Made by a program: the position numbers and the translations under genes. Below, one piece after another: positions 32,688 through 40,472 of a stretch of DNA of 64,000 nt. Position 1 is the stretch's first letter, and each line of letters begins with the position of its first letter. Source of the stretch: WHSO01 sp050485485 (GTDB lineage Bacteria > Pseudomonadota > Alphaproteobacteria > SMXQ01); the NCBI GenBank assembly GCA_050485485.1, contig JBJHBM010000010.1, positions 1-64,000 of the forward strand, in the 5' to 3' direction. A model generated the notes under the pieces. The model searched no databases, had not been told where the DNA came from, and saw nothing but the letters and a program-made list of their open reading frames with translations.

Positions 32688-33962
32688 CTAGATGGTGCGG
32701 TCCATGCGCTCGACCCGGACCAGGACCGGGAAGCGCGTCCAGCAGTAAGCGGCGACCAGGATCGAGCCGACGCCGCCCACCACCACCGCCGGCACAGCGC
32801 CGATCATCGCCGCCATCACCCCCGCGCGGAACTCGCCGATCTCGTTCGAGGCGCCGGTGAAGACCGAATTGACCGCGCTCACCCGCCCGCGCATCTCGTC
32901 GGGCGTGGCGATCTGCAGCAGGGTGGAGCGGATATAGACGCTGATCATGTCGGCGGCGCCAAGCACGGCCATCGCCACCATGGAAAGCCAGAACAACTCG
33001 GACAAGCCGAAGACGATGGTGGCCACCCCGAAGATGAAGACCATGGCGAACAGTAGCTTCCCTACTCCGCGCCTGAGCGCGATCTGGGTCAGAAGGATGG
33101 CGCTCAGCACCGCGCCGAAGGCCGCGGCGCTGCGCAGGAGGCCCGCGCCCGAGGCGCCGACCTCCAGGATATCCTTGGCATAGACCGGCAGCAGCGCGGT
33201 GACGCCGCCCATCAGCACCACGAACAGGTCGAGCGTGATCGCGCCGAAGATGATCTTCTTCTGATAGACGTAGCGCAAGCCCGCGAGCAGCGTGGACAGG
33301 CTGGTGGGCTCCTTGCCGGTGCGCCGTGTGCGGGTGCGGATCAGCGCCGTGGTCAGAATCCCGATCAGGAGCGCGACGGACGCGGTGGCATAGACCACCT
33401 CCGGCCCCAACAGGTAGAGTCCGCCGCCGAGCGCCGGGCCCAGCACCTGCGTCACCTTGTTGATCCCGGTGTTCCAGGCGACCGCGTTGGGGAAGTCGCG
33501 CATCGGCACGAGATTGGGCACGAACGAGGTGGACGCCGGCTGGTAGAACGCGCGGCCGGCGCCGATGACCGACATGATGAGGAAGGCAGGCCAGACCTCG
33601 CGCGTGCCGCTCAGGGTGAAGACGACGAACAGGACACAGGCCACCATCATCACGCCGTAGCAGAGCGACAGCACGACGCGGCGGTCGTAGAGGTCCGAGA
33701 CGTAGCCCGTGATCAGGCACAGGCCGAACGCCGGCGCGAATACGGCGAGGCCGATATAGGCAAGGTCCATCGGGTCGCCGGTGGTGTCGTAGACCTGGTA
33801 GCCGACCGCCACCGTGACCATGTGGAGCGCGACCGAGGCGAAGGCCTTGCCGAAGAAATAGAGCCGGAAGTCGCCGTGGCGCAGGGCCGCGACGCCTGTG
33901 GTGGCGGGTGGGTCGTCGCGGGACTGGGCGGGACTGCCGTCGCCGGGGGCGGTTCCGCTCAA
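32688..33962 (-). CDS. MFS transporter, EntS-like (MFS_3) drug/siderophore exporter family
   Basis: 424 residues with twelve membrane segments. The first helix region LRHGDFRLYFFGKAFASVALHMVTVAVGYQVYD (about 27-59) and the loop DLYDRRVVLSLCY (motif A variant, near 88) are typical of the EntS/DUF894 exporter group. The start is assigned to a TTG at 33962 with GCGAGG six bases upstream, because the frame to the next ATG (34052) runs into the tRNA-Gly gene and cannot be genic. The neighbouring GT39 gene begins 10 bp after its stop. The substrate, likely a small amphipathic molecule, is unknown. If the start were later, the short Gly/Pro-rich lead would be lost. Confidence 0.87.
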   Translation of the reverse strand: MSGTAPGDGSPAQSRDDPPATTGVAALRHGDFRLYFFGKAFASVALHMVTVAVGYQVYDTTGDPMDLAYIGLAVFAPAFGLCLITGYVSDLYDRRVVLSLCYGVMMVACVLFVVFTLSGTREVWPAFLIMSVIGAGRAFYQPASTSFVPNLVPMRDFPNAVAWNTGINKVTQVLGPALGGGLYLLGPEVVYATASVALLIGILTTALIRTRTRRTGKEPTSLSTLLAGLRYVYQKKIIFGAITLDLFVVLMGGVTALLPVYAKDILEVGASGAGLLRSAAAFGAVLSAILLTQIALRRGVGKLLFAMVFIFGVATIVFGLSELFWLSMVAMAVLGAADMISVYIRSTLLQIATPDEMRGRVSAVNSVFTGASNEIGEFRAGVMAAMIGAVPAVVVGGVGSILVAAYCWTRFPVLVRVERMDRTI

Positions 33963-34024
33963 CGCGGCCTCGCGCCGCCGGGAGCGGGGTGCCCGGAAAC
34001 CGGGCGTACGGCCGAGCGTACGAA

Positions 34025-34098
34025 TGGAGCGGGTGATGGGAATCGAACCCACGTTCTCAGCTTGGGAAGCTGATGTTCTACCATTGAACTACACCCGC
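34025..34098 (-). tRNA. tRNA-Gly (anticodon CCC)
   Basis: 74 nt including an encoded CCA end (34025-34027). The acceptor arms GCGGGTG and CACCCGC pair perfectly, the T loop GGTTCGATTCCC is present, and the anticodon stem TCAGC/GCTGA closes a TTCCCAA loop, giving anticodon CCC for GGG codons. It lies 62 bp upstream of the MFS gene start on the same strand. Confidence 0.97.
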
Positions 34099-34118
34099 GC
34101 GCGCCCCTTGGGGCCTCA

Positions 34119-34148
34119 TTTCTACCGGCAAGGGCCGCCCCCCTTCAA
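34119..34148 (-). promoter_or_regulatory. Predicted promoter of tRNA-Gly
   Basis: Minus strand TTGAAG (34143-34148) and TAGAAA (34119-34124) with 18 bp between them, followed by a GC-rich stretch before the tRNA 5' end. The distance to the mature end (about 20 nt) fits a short tRNA leader. Confidence 0.5.
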
Positions 34149-34242
34149 CAAAAACCCGTGGCGGGGGGCAGAAGGGGATAACCGCGTTGAATGTCTCCCG
34201 TTTTGTGCTAATGGTTGCATGGGGGTACGTATTTGGAGGGGG

Positions 34243-34252
34243 TAACCGGTTA
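34243..34252. promoter_or_regulatory. Perfect 10-bp palindrome upstream of the Rrf2 regulator
   Basis: TAACCGGTTA reads the same on both strands and lies 98 bp before the Rrf2 gene start in an otherwise promoter-like region. It is a candidate operator, possibly for autoregulation; this is inferred from position and symmetry only. Confidence 0.35.
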
Positions 34253-34349
34253 TGCGTCCGGCGTCGCCCATACCGGCCGAAGCGATCGGCACGGAGCTTC
34301 CATCTTGTGTCATTTTCCTTCCATATCAGCGGTAACAGGCAGGTCGGAC

Positions 34350-34793
34350 ATGCTGCTTACCAAGTATGCGGACTATTCGATCCGGGTTCTGATGTTTCTG
34401 GCCGCCCGGCCGGGGGAGAAGGTGCCGATCACCGTTATCGCCGATACCTACGGGATCTCGCGCAACCATCTGATGAAAGTGTCGCAGAATCTGGCGCGGC
34501 TCGGCTACATCATCGGCTATCGCGGCAAAGGCGGCGGCATCGCGCTCGCGCGGCCAGCGCGCTCGATCAGCCTCGGCCAAGTGCTCGAGAAGGTCGAGAC
34601 CAATCTCCGGCCCGCCGCCTGTACCGGCCTGCCCGCCAGGGGCGGTCCCGACGGCAATTTCGAGGCCGCCCTGGACACGGCGCGATGCGCCTTCCTCGAG
34701 ACGCTCGCGGGCCATACCCTGGCCGACATCGTGTTCGGCCGTACCGCCACGGCGCCCGACAGCCGCTCCAACGGTACCCACGGCGACGCCTGA
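34350..34793 (+). CDS. Rrf2-family transcriptional regulator, NsrR-like
   Basis: 147 residues. The N-terminal winged helix MLLTKYADYSIRVLMFLAA followed by YGISRNHLMKVSQNLARLGYI and RGKGGGIALARPARSISLGQVLEKVE is very close to NsrR. NsrR senses nitric oxide with an Fe-S cluster held by three cysteines in the loop after the long helix. Here that loop reads AACTGLPARGG with one Cys, and the only other Cys is near residue 111 in TARCAFLE, so the usual three-Cys set is incomplete. It may bind a cluster with other ligands or have lost it. The ATG at 34350 has AGGTCGG upstream; in-frame sequence further upstream is unrelated. Confidence 0.88.
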   Translation: MLLTKYADYSIRVLMFLAARPGEKVPITVIADTYGISRNHLMKVSQNLARLGYIIGYRGKGGGIALARPARSISLGQVLEKVETNLRPAACTGLPARGGPDGNFEAALDTARCAFLETLAGHTLADIVFGRTATAPDSRSNGTHGDA

Positions 34794-34860
34794 GCCGCTG
34801 TGCACGTCCTGCGGCCCGGCGCGCCTTGACCCCGGACGGGTACCGGGCTACAAGGGCGAG

Positions 34861-34922
34861 TCCGTGGAGATTTGGGCCGGCCGGCTTGCATCCACGTTAA
34901 ACATGTCGCTAAAAAGGCCGGG
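34861..34922 (+). ncRNA. SAM-II riboswitch aptamer
   Basis: The aptamer core of SAM-II riboswitches is visible in order: stem P1 CGTGGA (34863-34868) with TCCACG (34891-34896), the invariant GATTT at 34869-34873, TTGCA at 34886-34890, TTAAA at 34897-34901, and CGCTAAAAAGG at 34907-34917. The pseudoknot pairs CCGGCC (34877-34882) in the P1 loop with GGCCGG (34916-34921). It precedes metZ, a standard target of this riboswitch in alphaproteobacteria. When SAM is bound the pseudoknot forms and methionine synthesis should be turned down. Confidence 0.92.
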
Positions 34923-34939
34923 CGCGAGATTCGCACCCT

Positions 34940-34964
34940 GGCCCCGCGTCGGCCGGGGTTTTTT
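34940..34964 (+). terminator. Rho-independent terminator in the metZ leader (riboswitch expression platform)
   Basis: CCCCG (34942-34946) pairs with CGGGG (34954-34958), extended by G-T pairs, and is followed by TTTTTT (34959-34964), 25 bp before metZ. The competing structure pairs GGCCGGG of the aptamer (34916-34922) with CCC-T-GGCC (34936-34943), which would consume the left arm of the terminator. SAM binding ties up GGCCGG and would free the terminator to form. Confidence 0.75.
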
Positions 34965-34988
34965 ATTGCCCGAACGGGGAACACGATC

Positions 34989-36185
34989 ATGACCTCTGAT
35001 GATTCGAAGGACTGGCGCCGGCGTACAAGGCTGGTGCGCGGCGGAACGCGCAGATCGGAATTTCAGGAGACCTCGGAAGGAATTTTCGCGACCTCGGGCT
35101 ACGTCTACAAATCGGCCGAAGAGGCCGAGGCCGCCTTCAAGGGCGAGAACGCGAACTACATCTATTCGCGCTTCTCCAACCCCACCGTCACCATGTTCGA
35201 AGAGCGCATGGCCCTGCTCGAAGGCATGCCCACATGCCGCGCGACGGCGTCCGGCATGGCGGCCGTGTTCGCCTCCCTCGCCTGCCTGGTGCGCGCCGGC
35301 GACCGCGTGGTGGCCTCGCGGGCGCTGTTTGGCTCGTGTCTCTACGTGATCACGGAAATTCTCCCGCGCTACGGCATCGCCGTCGAGTTGGTAGACGGCA
35401 CTGACCTCGGACAATGGGAAAAGGCGCTAGCCCCGGGAGTACGGGCGACGTTCCTCGAATCACCATCCAATCCGGGACTCGAAGTGATCGACATCCCGGC
35501 AGTCGCCGAACTGGTCCATCGCGCGGGCGGACGCCTGATCGTCGACAATGTGTTCGCGTCCCCTGTCCTGCAACGGCCAGGCGCGCTCGGCGCCGACGTG
35601 GTCGTCTATTCGGCGACCAAGCATATCGACGGTCAAGGGCGCGTGCTGGGCGGCGCGATCCTGGGCGATCCCGAATACATGGAGGACCATCTGCGAATGT
35701 TCCTCCGCCACACGGGCCCGTCGCTGTCGCCGTTCAACGCCTGGACCCTGCTCAAGGGCCTCGAAACACTGGAGTTGCGCATCAACGCCATGTGCCGGAG
35801 CGCAGGTGATGTGGCTCGCTGGCTGGCAGCGCGCGGCGGCCTCGCGCGGGTGGTCTATCCCGGCCTCTCGGACCACCCGCAACACGCGCTCGCCCGACGC
35901 CAGATGTCGGATTTCGGCACCGTAGTGGGCTTCGAGGTGCCGGGTGGGAAGGACGGTGCGTTCCGGTTCTTGAACGCGCTCCGGCTGATCGACATCTCCA
36001 ACAACCTGGGGGACGCCAAGAGCCTGATCACCCATCCCGCCACCACCACCCACCAGCGGTTGGCGGAGGAAGACCGGGCCCGGCTCGGCATCACGCCCGG
36101 CTATGTCCGCCTGTCGGTCGGCCTCGAAGATCCGGAAGACCTCAAGGAGGACCTAGAACGTGGCCTCGCAACCGCCGGAAGTTAA
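34989..36185 (+). CDS. metZ: O-succinylhomoserine sulfhydrylase
   Basis: 398 residues of the Cys/Met-metabolism PLP enzyme family. It makes homocysteine directly from O-succinylhomoserine and sulfide. The PLP lysine is in YSATKHIDGQGRVLGGAI near 208, and YSRFSNPTV near 62 and GMPTCRATASGMAAVFA near 82 are further family segments. The N-terminus TRLVRGGTRRSEFQETSEGIFATSGY and the HTGPSLSPFNAW segment place it with MetZ rather than cystathionine gamma-synthase. The ATG at 34989 follows GGGGAACACGATC. It is controlled by a SAM-II riboswitch and terminator in its leader. apaG follows 107 bp downstream, an association seen in related genomes. Confidence 0.92.
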   Translation: MTSDDSKDWRRRTRLVRGGTRRSEFQETSEGIFATSGYVYKSAEEAEAAFKGENANYIYSRFSNPTVTMFEERMALLEGMPTCRATASGMAAVFASLACLVRAGDRVVASRALFGSCLYVITEILPRYGIAVELVDGTDLGQWEKALAPGVRATFLESPSNPGLEVIDIPAVAELVHRAGGRLIVDNVFASPVLQRPGALGADVVVYSATKHIDGQGRVLGGAILGDPEYMEDHLRMFLRHTGPSLSPFNAWTLLKGLETLELRINAMCRSAGDVARWLAARGGLARVVYPGLSDHPQHALARRQMSDFGTVVGFEVPGGKDGAFRFLNALRLIDISNNLGDAKSLITHPATTTHQRLAEEDRARLGITPGYVRLSVGLEDPEDLKEDLERGLATAGS

Positions 36186-36292
36186 TGATTCCGGGGAAAT
36201 CCAGGCTTCGGGGGCTGGCTTTACAGGACGCCCGGATTCGGCCAATCTTGGGCCAAGTCCGCAGTGGCAAGGCGGGCGAGGAGGATACGCTT

Positions 36293-36685
36293 ATGTACTC
36301 GGCGACCACGCATTCGATCGTCATCACGGTAGAGCCCTATTACCTGGACGAAGAGTCCGAACCGACGAGCCACCGCTACGTCTGGGCATACAGGGTGCGC
36401 ATCGAGAACCACGGCGGCGAGACGGTGCAGCTCAAAAGGCGTTACTGGCGCATCACCGATTCGCGCGGCCGTGTTCAGGAAGTGCGCGGCGAAGGCGTCG
36501 TCGGTGAACAGCCGGTATTGGGGCCGGGCGAGAGCTTCGAATACACCTCGGGCACCCCGCTCGCCACGCCGTCGGGCATCATGGCCGGACGCTACTACAT
36601 GGAGACTAAGGACGGGCGCGGGCTGGAGGTCGAGATTCCCGCGTTTTCGCTCGATTCGCCGGAAGAGCGCCCGACCATCCATTGA
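36293..36685 (+). CDS. apaG: Co2+/Mg2+ efflux-associated protein ApaG
   Basis: 130 residues, the typical size, with the beta-sandwich DUF525 pattern: IVITVEPYYLDEES near residue 9, YVWAYRVRIENHGGETVQLKRRYWRITDS near 27-55, VVGEQPVLGPGESFEYTSGTPL near 68-89 and MAGRYYME near 96. ApaG is linked genetically to resistance to Co2+ and to ApaH, but its biochemical role is not settled. The start was placed at ATG 36293 because GGCGAGGAGG precedes it by 6-8 bases; the frame is open from 36185 but that part lacks family similarity. It lies between metZ and folE on the same strand. Confidence 0.93.
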   Translation: MYSATTHSIVITVEPYYLDEESEPTSHRYVWAYRVRIENHGGETVQLKRRYWRITDSRGRVQEVRGEGVVGEQPVLGPGESFEYTSGTPLATPSGIMAGRYYMETKDGRGLEVEIPAFSLDSPEERPTIH

Positions 36686-36792
36686 TCGTCCCGGCCGGGC
36701 CGGGATCTCGACCGTTCCGCCGCCCAGCTTGCCAACGGGCCATCGGCGGGACGGGACCGCGTAATGGCGTGAAACGACGAAAGGATGAACCC

Positions 36793-37434
36793 GTGAAAAC
36801 GAACCGTTCCGCACTGATCGTCAGCGCGCCGCCCAGCCCGCAACGCCCCAGCCGCGACGAGGCCGAAGAGGCCGTCCGCACCCTGATCCGCTGGGCCGGC
36901 GACGACCCGGATCGCGAGGGTCTGCTCGGCACGCCCGACCGCGTGGTGCGGGCCTGGCAGGAATTCTTCAGGGGATACGACGAGAACCCGACCGAGATAC
37001 TCGCCCGCACTTTCGAAGAAATCGACGGCTACGACGAGATCGTCATGCTGCGAGACATCCGTTTCGAATCCCACTGTGAGCATCATCTGCTGCCGATCAT
37101 CGGCAAGGCGCACGTGGCCTATCTGCCGGAAAAGCGCGTAGTAGGCATCTCCAAGCTCGCGCGCCTGGTGGAAGCTTACGCCAAGCGCCTCCAGATCCAG
37201 GAGAAGATGACCGCGCAGATCGCCGCCGCCATCGAGGACGTGCTGCAACCCAAGGGCGTCGCCGTAGTGATCGAAGCATCGCACCAGTGCATGACCACGC
37301 GCGGCATCCACAAGCCGGGCACCACAATGATCACGAGCCGCATGCTCGGCGCGTTCCGCACCGACCACAAGACCCGTCGCGAGTTTCTGGCCATGATCGG
37401 AGCGCCGGGGATAACCCAGGTGGTCAACACCTGA
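36793..37434 (+). CDS. folE: GTP cyclohydrolase I
   Basis: 213 residues. FolE opens and rearranges GTP to 7,8-dihydroneopterin triphosphate, the shared precursor of folate and of queuosine through QueD. Zinc ligands are the Cys and His of ESHCEHHLLP near residue 97 and the Cys of SHQCMTTRGIH near 166; the substrate loop GISKLARLVEAYAKRLQIQEKMT is near 119-141. The start is a GTG at 36793 with AAAGGATG seven bases upstream. An in-frame GTG at 36769 lacks a ribosome binding site. The downstream que genes are 12-18 kb away, so this is the pathway's first step, but it is not co-transcribed with them. Confidence 0.95.
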   Translation: MKTNRSALIVSAPPSPQRPSRDEAEEAVRTLIRWAGDDPDREGLLGTPDRVVRAWQEFFRGYDENPTEILARTFEEIDGYDEIVMLRDIRFESHCEHHLLPIIGKAHVAYLPEKRVVGISKLARLVEAYAKRLQIQEKMTAQIAAAIEDVLQPKGVAVVIEASHQCMTTRGIHKPGTTMITSRMLGAFRTDHKTRREFLAMIGAPGITQVVNT

Positions 37435-37516
37435 GTTCCGGCGCGGTTCAGACCGGCTGGACAACGGTGCCGGAGCGTCCATAATCGCCGCGCCAACAAC
37501 GGTGGCGGGGAATCCC

Positions 37517-38965
37517 GTGCCCGATCCGCGTCCGGTTCTCTATATCCTCGGACTTTTGCTCACGACGCTCGGCGGCACCATGGCCTTGCCTGCGCTCGCC
37601 GATCTCGCAGCCGCAGACCCCGATTGGCAGGTCTTCGCGGCCTCGGCGGTCGTGACCTTGTTCGTGGGCATGAGTCTCGTGCTCGCTTTCCGCATGCACG
37701 AACCGATACGGCTCGGTCTGCGCGAGGCGTTCCTGCTGACGGCCGCAAGCTGGACCGGCGTCGCCGCCTTTGCCGCGATCCCCTTCGCCTTCTCGAATCT
37801 CGATATCGACTATACAGATGCTTTCTTCGAGGCGATTTCCGGCATCACCACCACGGGCTCCACGGTACTGAGCGGACTCGACGACATGCCGCGCGGAATC
37901 TTACTGTGGCGTTCCCTTCTGCAGTGGATCGGCGGCGTCGGTATCATCGTCATGGCCATCGCGATGCTGCCACTTCTACGGGTTGGCGGCATGCAGCTCT
38001 TCCGCACGGAATCGTCGGACCGTTCCGAGAAAGTCATGCCACGCCTGCGCCAGGTCGCGACCGCGCTCGGAACGATCTACGTTGGCCTGTCCGCCGCTTG
38101 CGCCCTTGCCTACTGGACCGCCGGCATGAACACGTTCGATGCCATGAACCATGCCATGACCACGGTGGCGACGGGCGGCTATTCCACCTCCGATTCTTCG
38201 TTCGGAAGATTCGGCCCAGCTGCGCAGTGGATTGGGGTCGTTTTCATGCTGTTCGGTGCGTTGACGTTCACGCTCTATATCCGGTTCTGGAACGGCGAGC
38301 CGAGCGCCCTATGGCGCGATTCGCAGGTACGATGGTTCCTATCGATCGCCTTTGCGGCCATCACGTCAATGATCGCCTGGACTGTCTTCACGCAGGACAT
38401 GCCGGTCTCGGAAGCCGTGCGGGCCTCCGCCTTCAACGTGATCTCGATCATCACTACCACCGGCTATGCCTCCACCGACTACATGGCCTGGGGCACCTTC
38501 GCGTTCGGCGCATTCTACTTCCTCACCTTTGTGGGCGGCTGCACCGGATCGACCTCCGGTGCGATCAAGATTTTCCGCTTTCAGGTCCTTCATGCGATTG
38601 CGAGCCAACAGCTCGCCCGACTGCTCGCGCCCCATCGCGTCACCGTGCCACGCGTCCAAGGCAAGGAAATCACCGAAGAGATCGCGATTTCCGTGCTTAG
38701 TTTCTTCTTCTTCTATGCGATCACTTTCGCTCTGCTCGCGCTGGCCCTGGGCCTGTTCGGTCTCGACCCCGTGACGGCGCTTTCGGGAGCGACGACGACC
38801 GTCGGCAACGTCGGTCCCGGCCTCGGCGACGTGATCGGCCCCGCCGGAAACTTTGCCTCGCTGCCCAATGGCGCCAAATGGGTGCTATCGGCCGGCATGC
38901 TTCTCGGCCGGCTCGAGTTCGTGACCGTATTCGTTCTGCTGACCCGTTCCTTCTGGCGGCCCTGA
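37517..38965 (+). CDS. trkH: TrkH-family potassium uptake protein (first of two tandem copies)
   Basis: 482 residues with the eight-helix, four-pore-loop (2TM-P) layout of TrkH/KtrB. The four filter loops are visible: SGITTTGSTVLSGLD near 111, TTVATGGYSTSDSS near 217, IITTTGYASTDYM near 313 and TTTVGNVGPGLGD near 430. The GTG at 37517, preceded by GGCGGGGAATCCC, gives PDPRPVLYILG, matching the start of the paralogue 55 bp downstream; an earlier in-frame GTG lacks a ribosome binding site. TrkH forms the membrane part of K+ uptake and needs the cytosolic TrkA partner, which is not in this window. The second copy at 39020 is its tandem duplicate. Confidence 0.92.
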   Translation: MPDPRPVLYILGLLLTTLGGTMALPALADLAAADPDWQVFAASAVVTLFVGMSLVLAFRMHEPIRLGLREAFLLTAASWTGVAAFAAIPFAFSNLDIDYTDAFFEAISGITTTGSTVLSGLDDMPRGILLWRSLLQWIGGVGIIVMAIAMLPLLRVGGMQLFRTESSDRSEKVMPRLRQVATALGTIYVGLSAACALAYWTAGMNTFDAMNHAMTTVATGGYSTSDSSFGRFGPAAQWIGVVFMLFGALTFTLYIRFWNGEPSALWRDSQVRWFLSIAFAAITSMIAWTVFTQDMPVSEAVRASAFNVISIITTTGYASTDYMAWGTFAFGAFYFLTFVGGCTGSTSGAIKIFRFQVLHAIASQQLARLLAPHRVTVPRVQGKEITEEIAISVLSFFFFYAITFALLALALGLFGLDPVTALSGATTTVGNVGPGLGDVIGPAGNFASLPNGAKWVLSAGMLLGRLEFVTVFVLLTRSFWRP

Positions 38966-39019
38966 GCCGGGCTTTGCCGACAGCGCTCCAGCATCTATAG
39001 TCGCGGGCACGAAACGGCC

Positions 39020-40465
39020 ATGCTCGACCCACGCCCTATCTTCTTCATCCTCGGTCTCCTGCTGGTCACGCTGGGCGTGGCCATGTGCGTGCCCGTCCTG
39101 TTCGATCTCGTCGCCGATAACCAGGACTGGACGGTCTTCGCGGGCTCCGCCAGCGTCTGCGTGTTCATAGGCGTCTCTCTGACCCTCACCATGCGCACCG
39201 ACGTCATGCGCCTCGGCGTGCGGCAGGCATTCCTGCTGACGACCCTGACATGGCTGGTGACCGCACTGTTCGGCGCACTTCCGTTCGCGCTTGCCGACCT
39301 CGGACTCAGCTATACCGATGCGGTCTTCGAGGCCATGTCGGGCATCACGACGACCGGCTCCACCGTGATCGTCGGGCTCGACCATGCCCCCCCGGGCATC
39401 CTGATCTGGCGTGCCATGCTCCAATGGCTCGGCGGCGTCGGCATCATCGTCATGGCGGTGGCGGTACTGCCGATGCTGCAGGTCGGCGGCATGCAATTGT
39501 TCCGCACCGAGTCCTCCGAAAAGACCGAGAAGGCCCTGCCGCGTGTCGCCCAGACCGTCATGGCTATCGGCGCGATCTACCTCGGACTGACGGCGCTCTG
39601 CGCGTTCTTCTATTGGCTGGCCGGCATGCGGGGCTTCGACGCCCTCGCCCATTCCATGACCACAGTCGCGACCGGCGGCTATTCGACTTCGGACGACTCG
39701 CTCGGTGCATTCAACCCCACGATCCAATGGATCGCGATTCTGTTCATGCTCTCCGGCTCGCTGCCTTTCGTGCTCTACATCCAGGCCGTGCGCGGCAGTA
39801 TCCTCCCATTGCTGCGAGACAGCCAGGTTCGCACCTTCCTCTCCATCGTCCTGATCCTGGTGACGCTGCTGGCGGCCTGGAAAGTGATCGAGAACGGCGA
39901 GCCGCTCGGCCCGTCCGTCCGTCTCGCGGCCTTCAACCTGGTCTCGGTCATGACCGGTACCGGCTATTCGAGCGACGACTTCAGCCTGTGGGGTCCCTTC
40001 GCGCTTACGCTCCTGTTCTTCGCCATGTTTATCGGAGGATGCTCGGGTTCGACCACCTGCGGCCTCAAGGTCTTCCGGCTCCAAGTGCTTTATGCCGCCA
40101 CTGCGGCCCAGGCGGGACGGCTGCTGCGTCCCCACGGGGTCTTCATACCGCACTTCAACCGCAAGCCGATTCCGGAAGCCGTGACCGAGTCGGTGCTGAG
40201 CTTTTTCTTCGTCTATGTCCTGTGTTTCGGCGCACTCGCCGTCGGGCTCGGGGCGACCGGGCTCGATTTCCTCACGGCAGTCTCCTCCGCCGCCACATCC
40301 ATCGCCAACGTCGGTCCCGGTCTCGGCCCGGTCGTAGGGCCAGCGGGCAACTTCGCCGCGCTGCCCGATACCGCCAAGTGGCTGATGACGTTTGGAATGC
40401 TGCTGGGAAGACTTGAGCTTTTTACGGTCCTGATCCTGTTCGCGCCGGCGTTCTGGCGGACATGA
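39020..40465 (+). CDS. trkH: TrkH-family potassium uptake protein (second tandem copy)
   Basis: 481 residues, nearly the same length as its upstream neighbour, and similar from end to end. The four filter loops read SGITTTGSTVIVGLD, TTVATGGYSTSDDS, SVMTGTGYSSDDFS and ATSIANVGPGLGP. Loop three therefore differs from the first copy (MTGTGY in place of ITTTGY) and loop four also diverges. This suggests that the two copies differ in ion selectivity or gating, or that they pair as a heterodimer. The ATG follows CACGAAACGGCC. It converges on the lipoprotein gene with only 7 bp between stops. Family call firm; division of labour is inferred. Confidence 0.92.
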   Translation: MLDPRPIFFILGLLLVTLGVAMCVPVLFDLVADNQDWTVFAGSASVCVFIGVSLTLTMRTDVMRLGVRQAFLLTTLTWLVTALFGALPFALADLGLSYTDAVFEAMSGITTTGSTVIVGLDHAPPGILIWRAMLQWLGGVGIIVMAVAVLPMLQVGGMQLFRTESSEKTEKALPRVAQTVMAIGAIYLGLTALCAFFYWLAGMRGFDALAHSMTTVATGGYSTSDDSLGAFNPTIQWIAILFMLSGSLPFVLYIQAVRGSILPLLRDSQVRTFLSIVLILVTLLAAWKVIENGEPLGPSVRLAAFNLVSVMTGTGYSSDDFSLWGPFALTLLFFAMFIGGCSGSTTCGLKVFRLQVLYAATAAQAGRLLRPHGVFIPHFNRKPIPEAVTESVLSFFFVYVLCFGALAVGLGATGLDFLTAVSSAATSIANVGPGLGPVVGPAGNFAALPDTAKWLMTFGMLLGRLELFTVLILFAPAFWRT

Positions 40466-40472
40466 CGGCACT

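Noticed and set aside
33963..34052. ATG-initiated start of the MFS gene at 34052
   Set aside because: That start lies inside the tRNA-Gly gene. A TTG at 33962 with a GCGAGG ribosome binding site gives a protein of normal length.
34025..34098. tRNA-Gly as an integration (att) site
   Set aside because: No integrase gene and no repeated tRNA 3' segment are visible on either side, and the flanking genes look native in base composition.
38885..40471. A 528-residue minus-strand frame opposite the second trkH
   Set aside because: Composition (many Asp, His, Arg, Gly) is that of antisense sequence of a GC-rich gene; the plus strand encodes an intact TrkH with all four filter loops.
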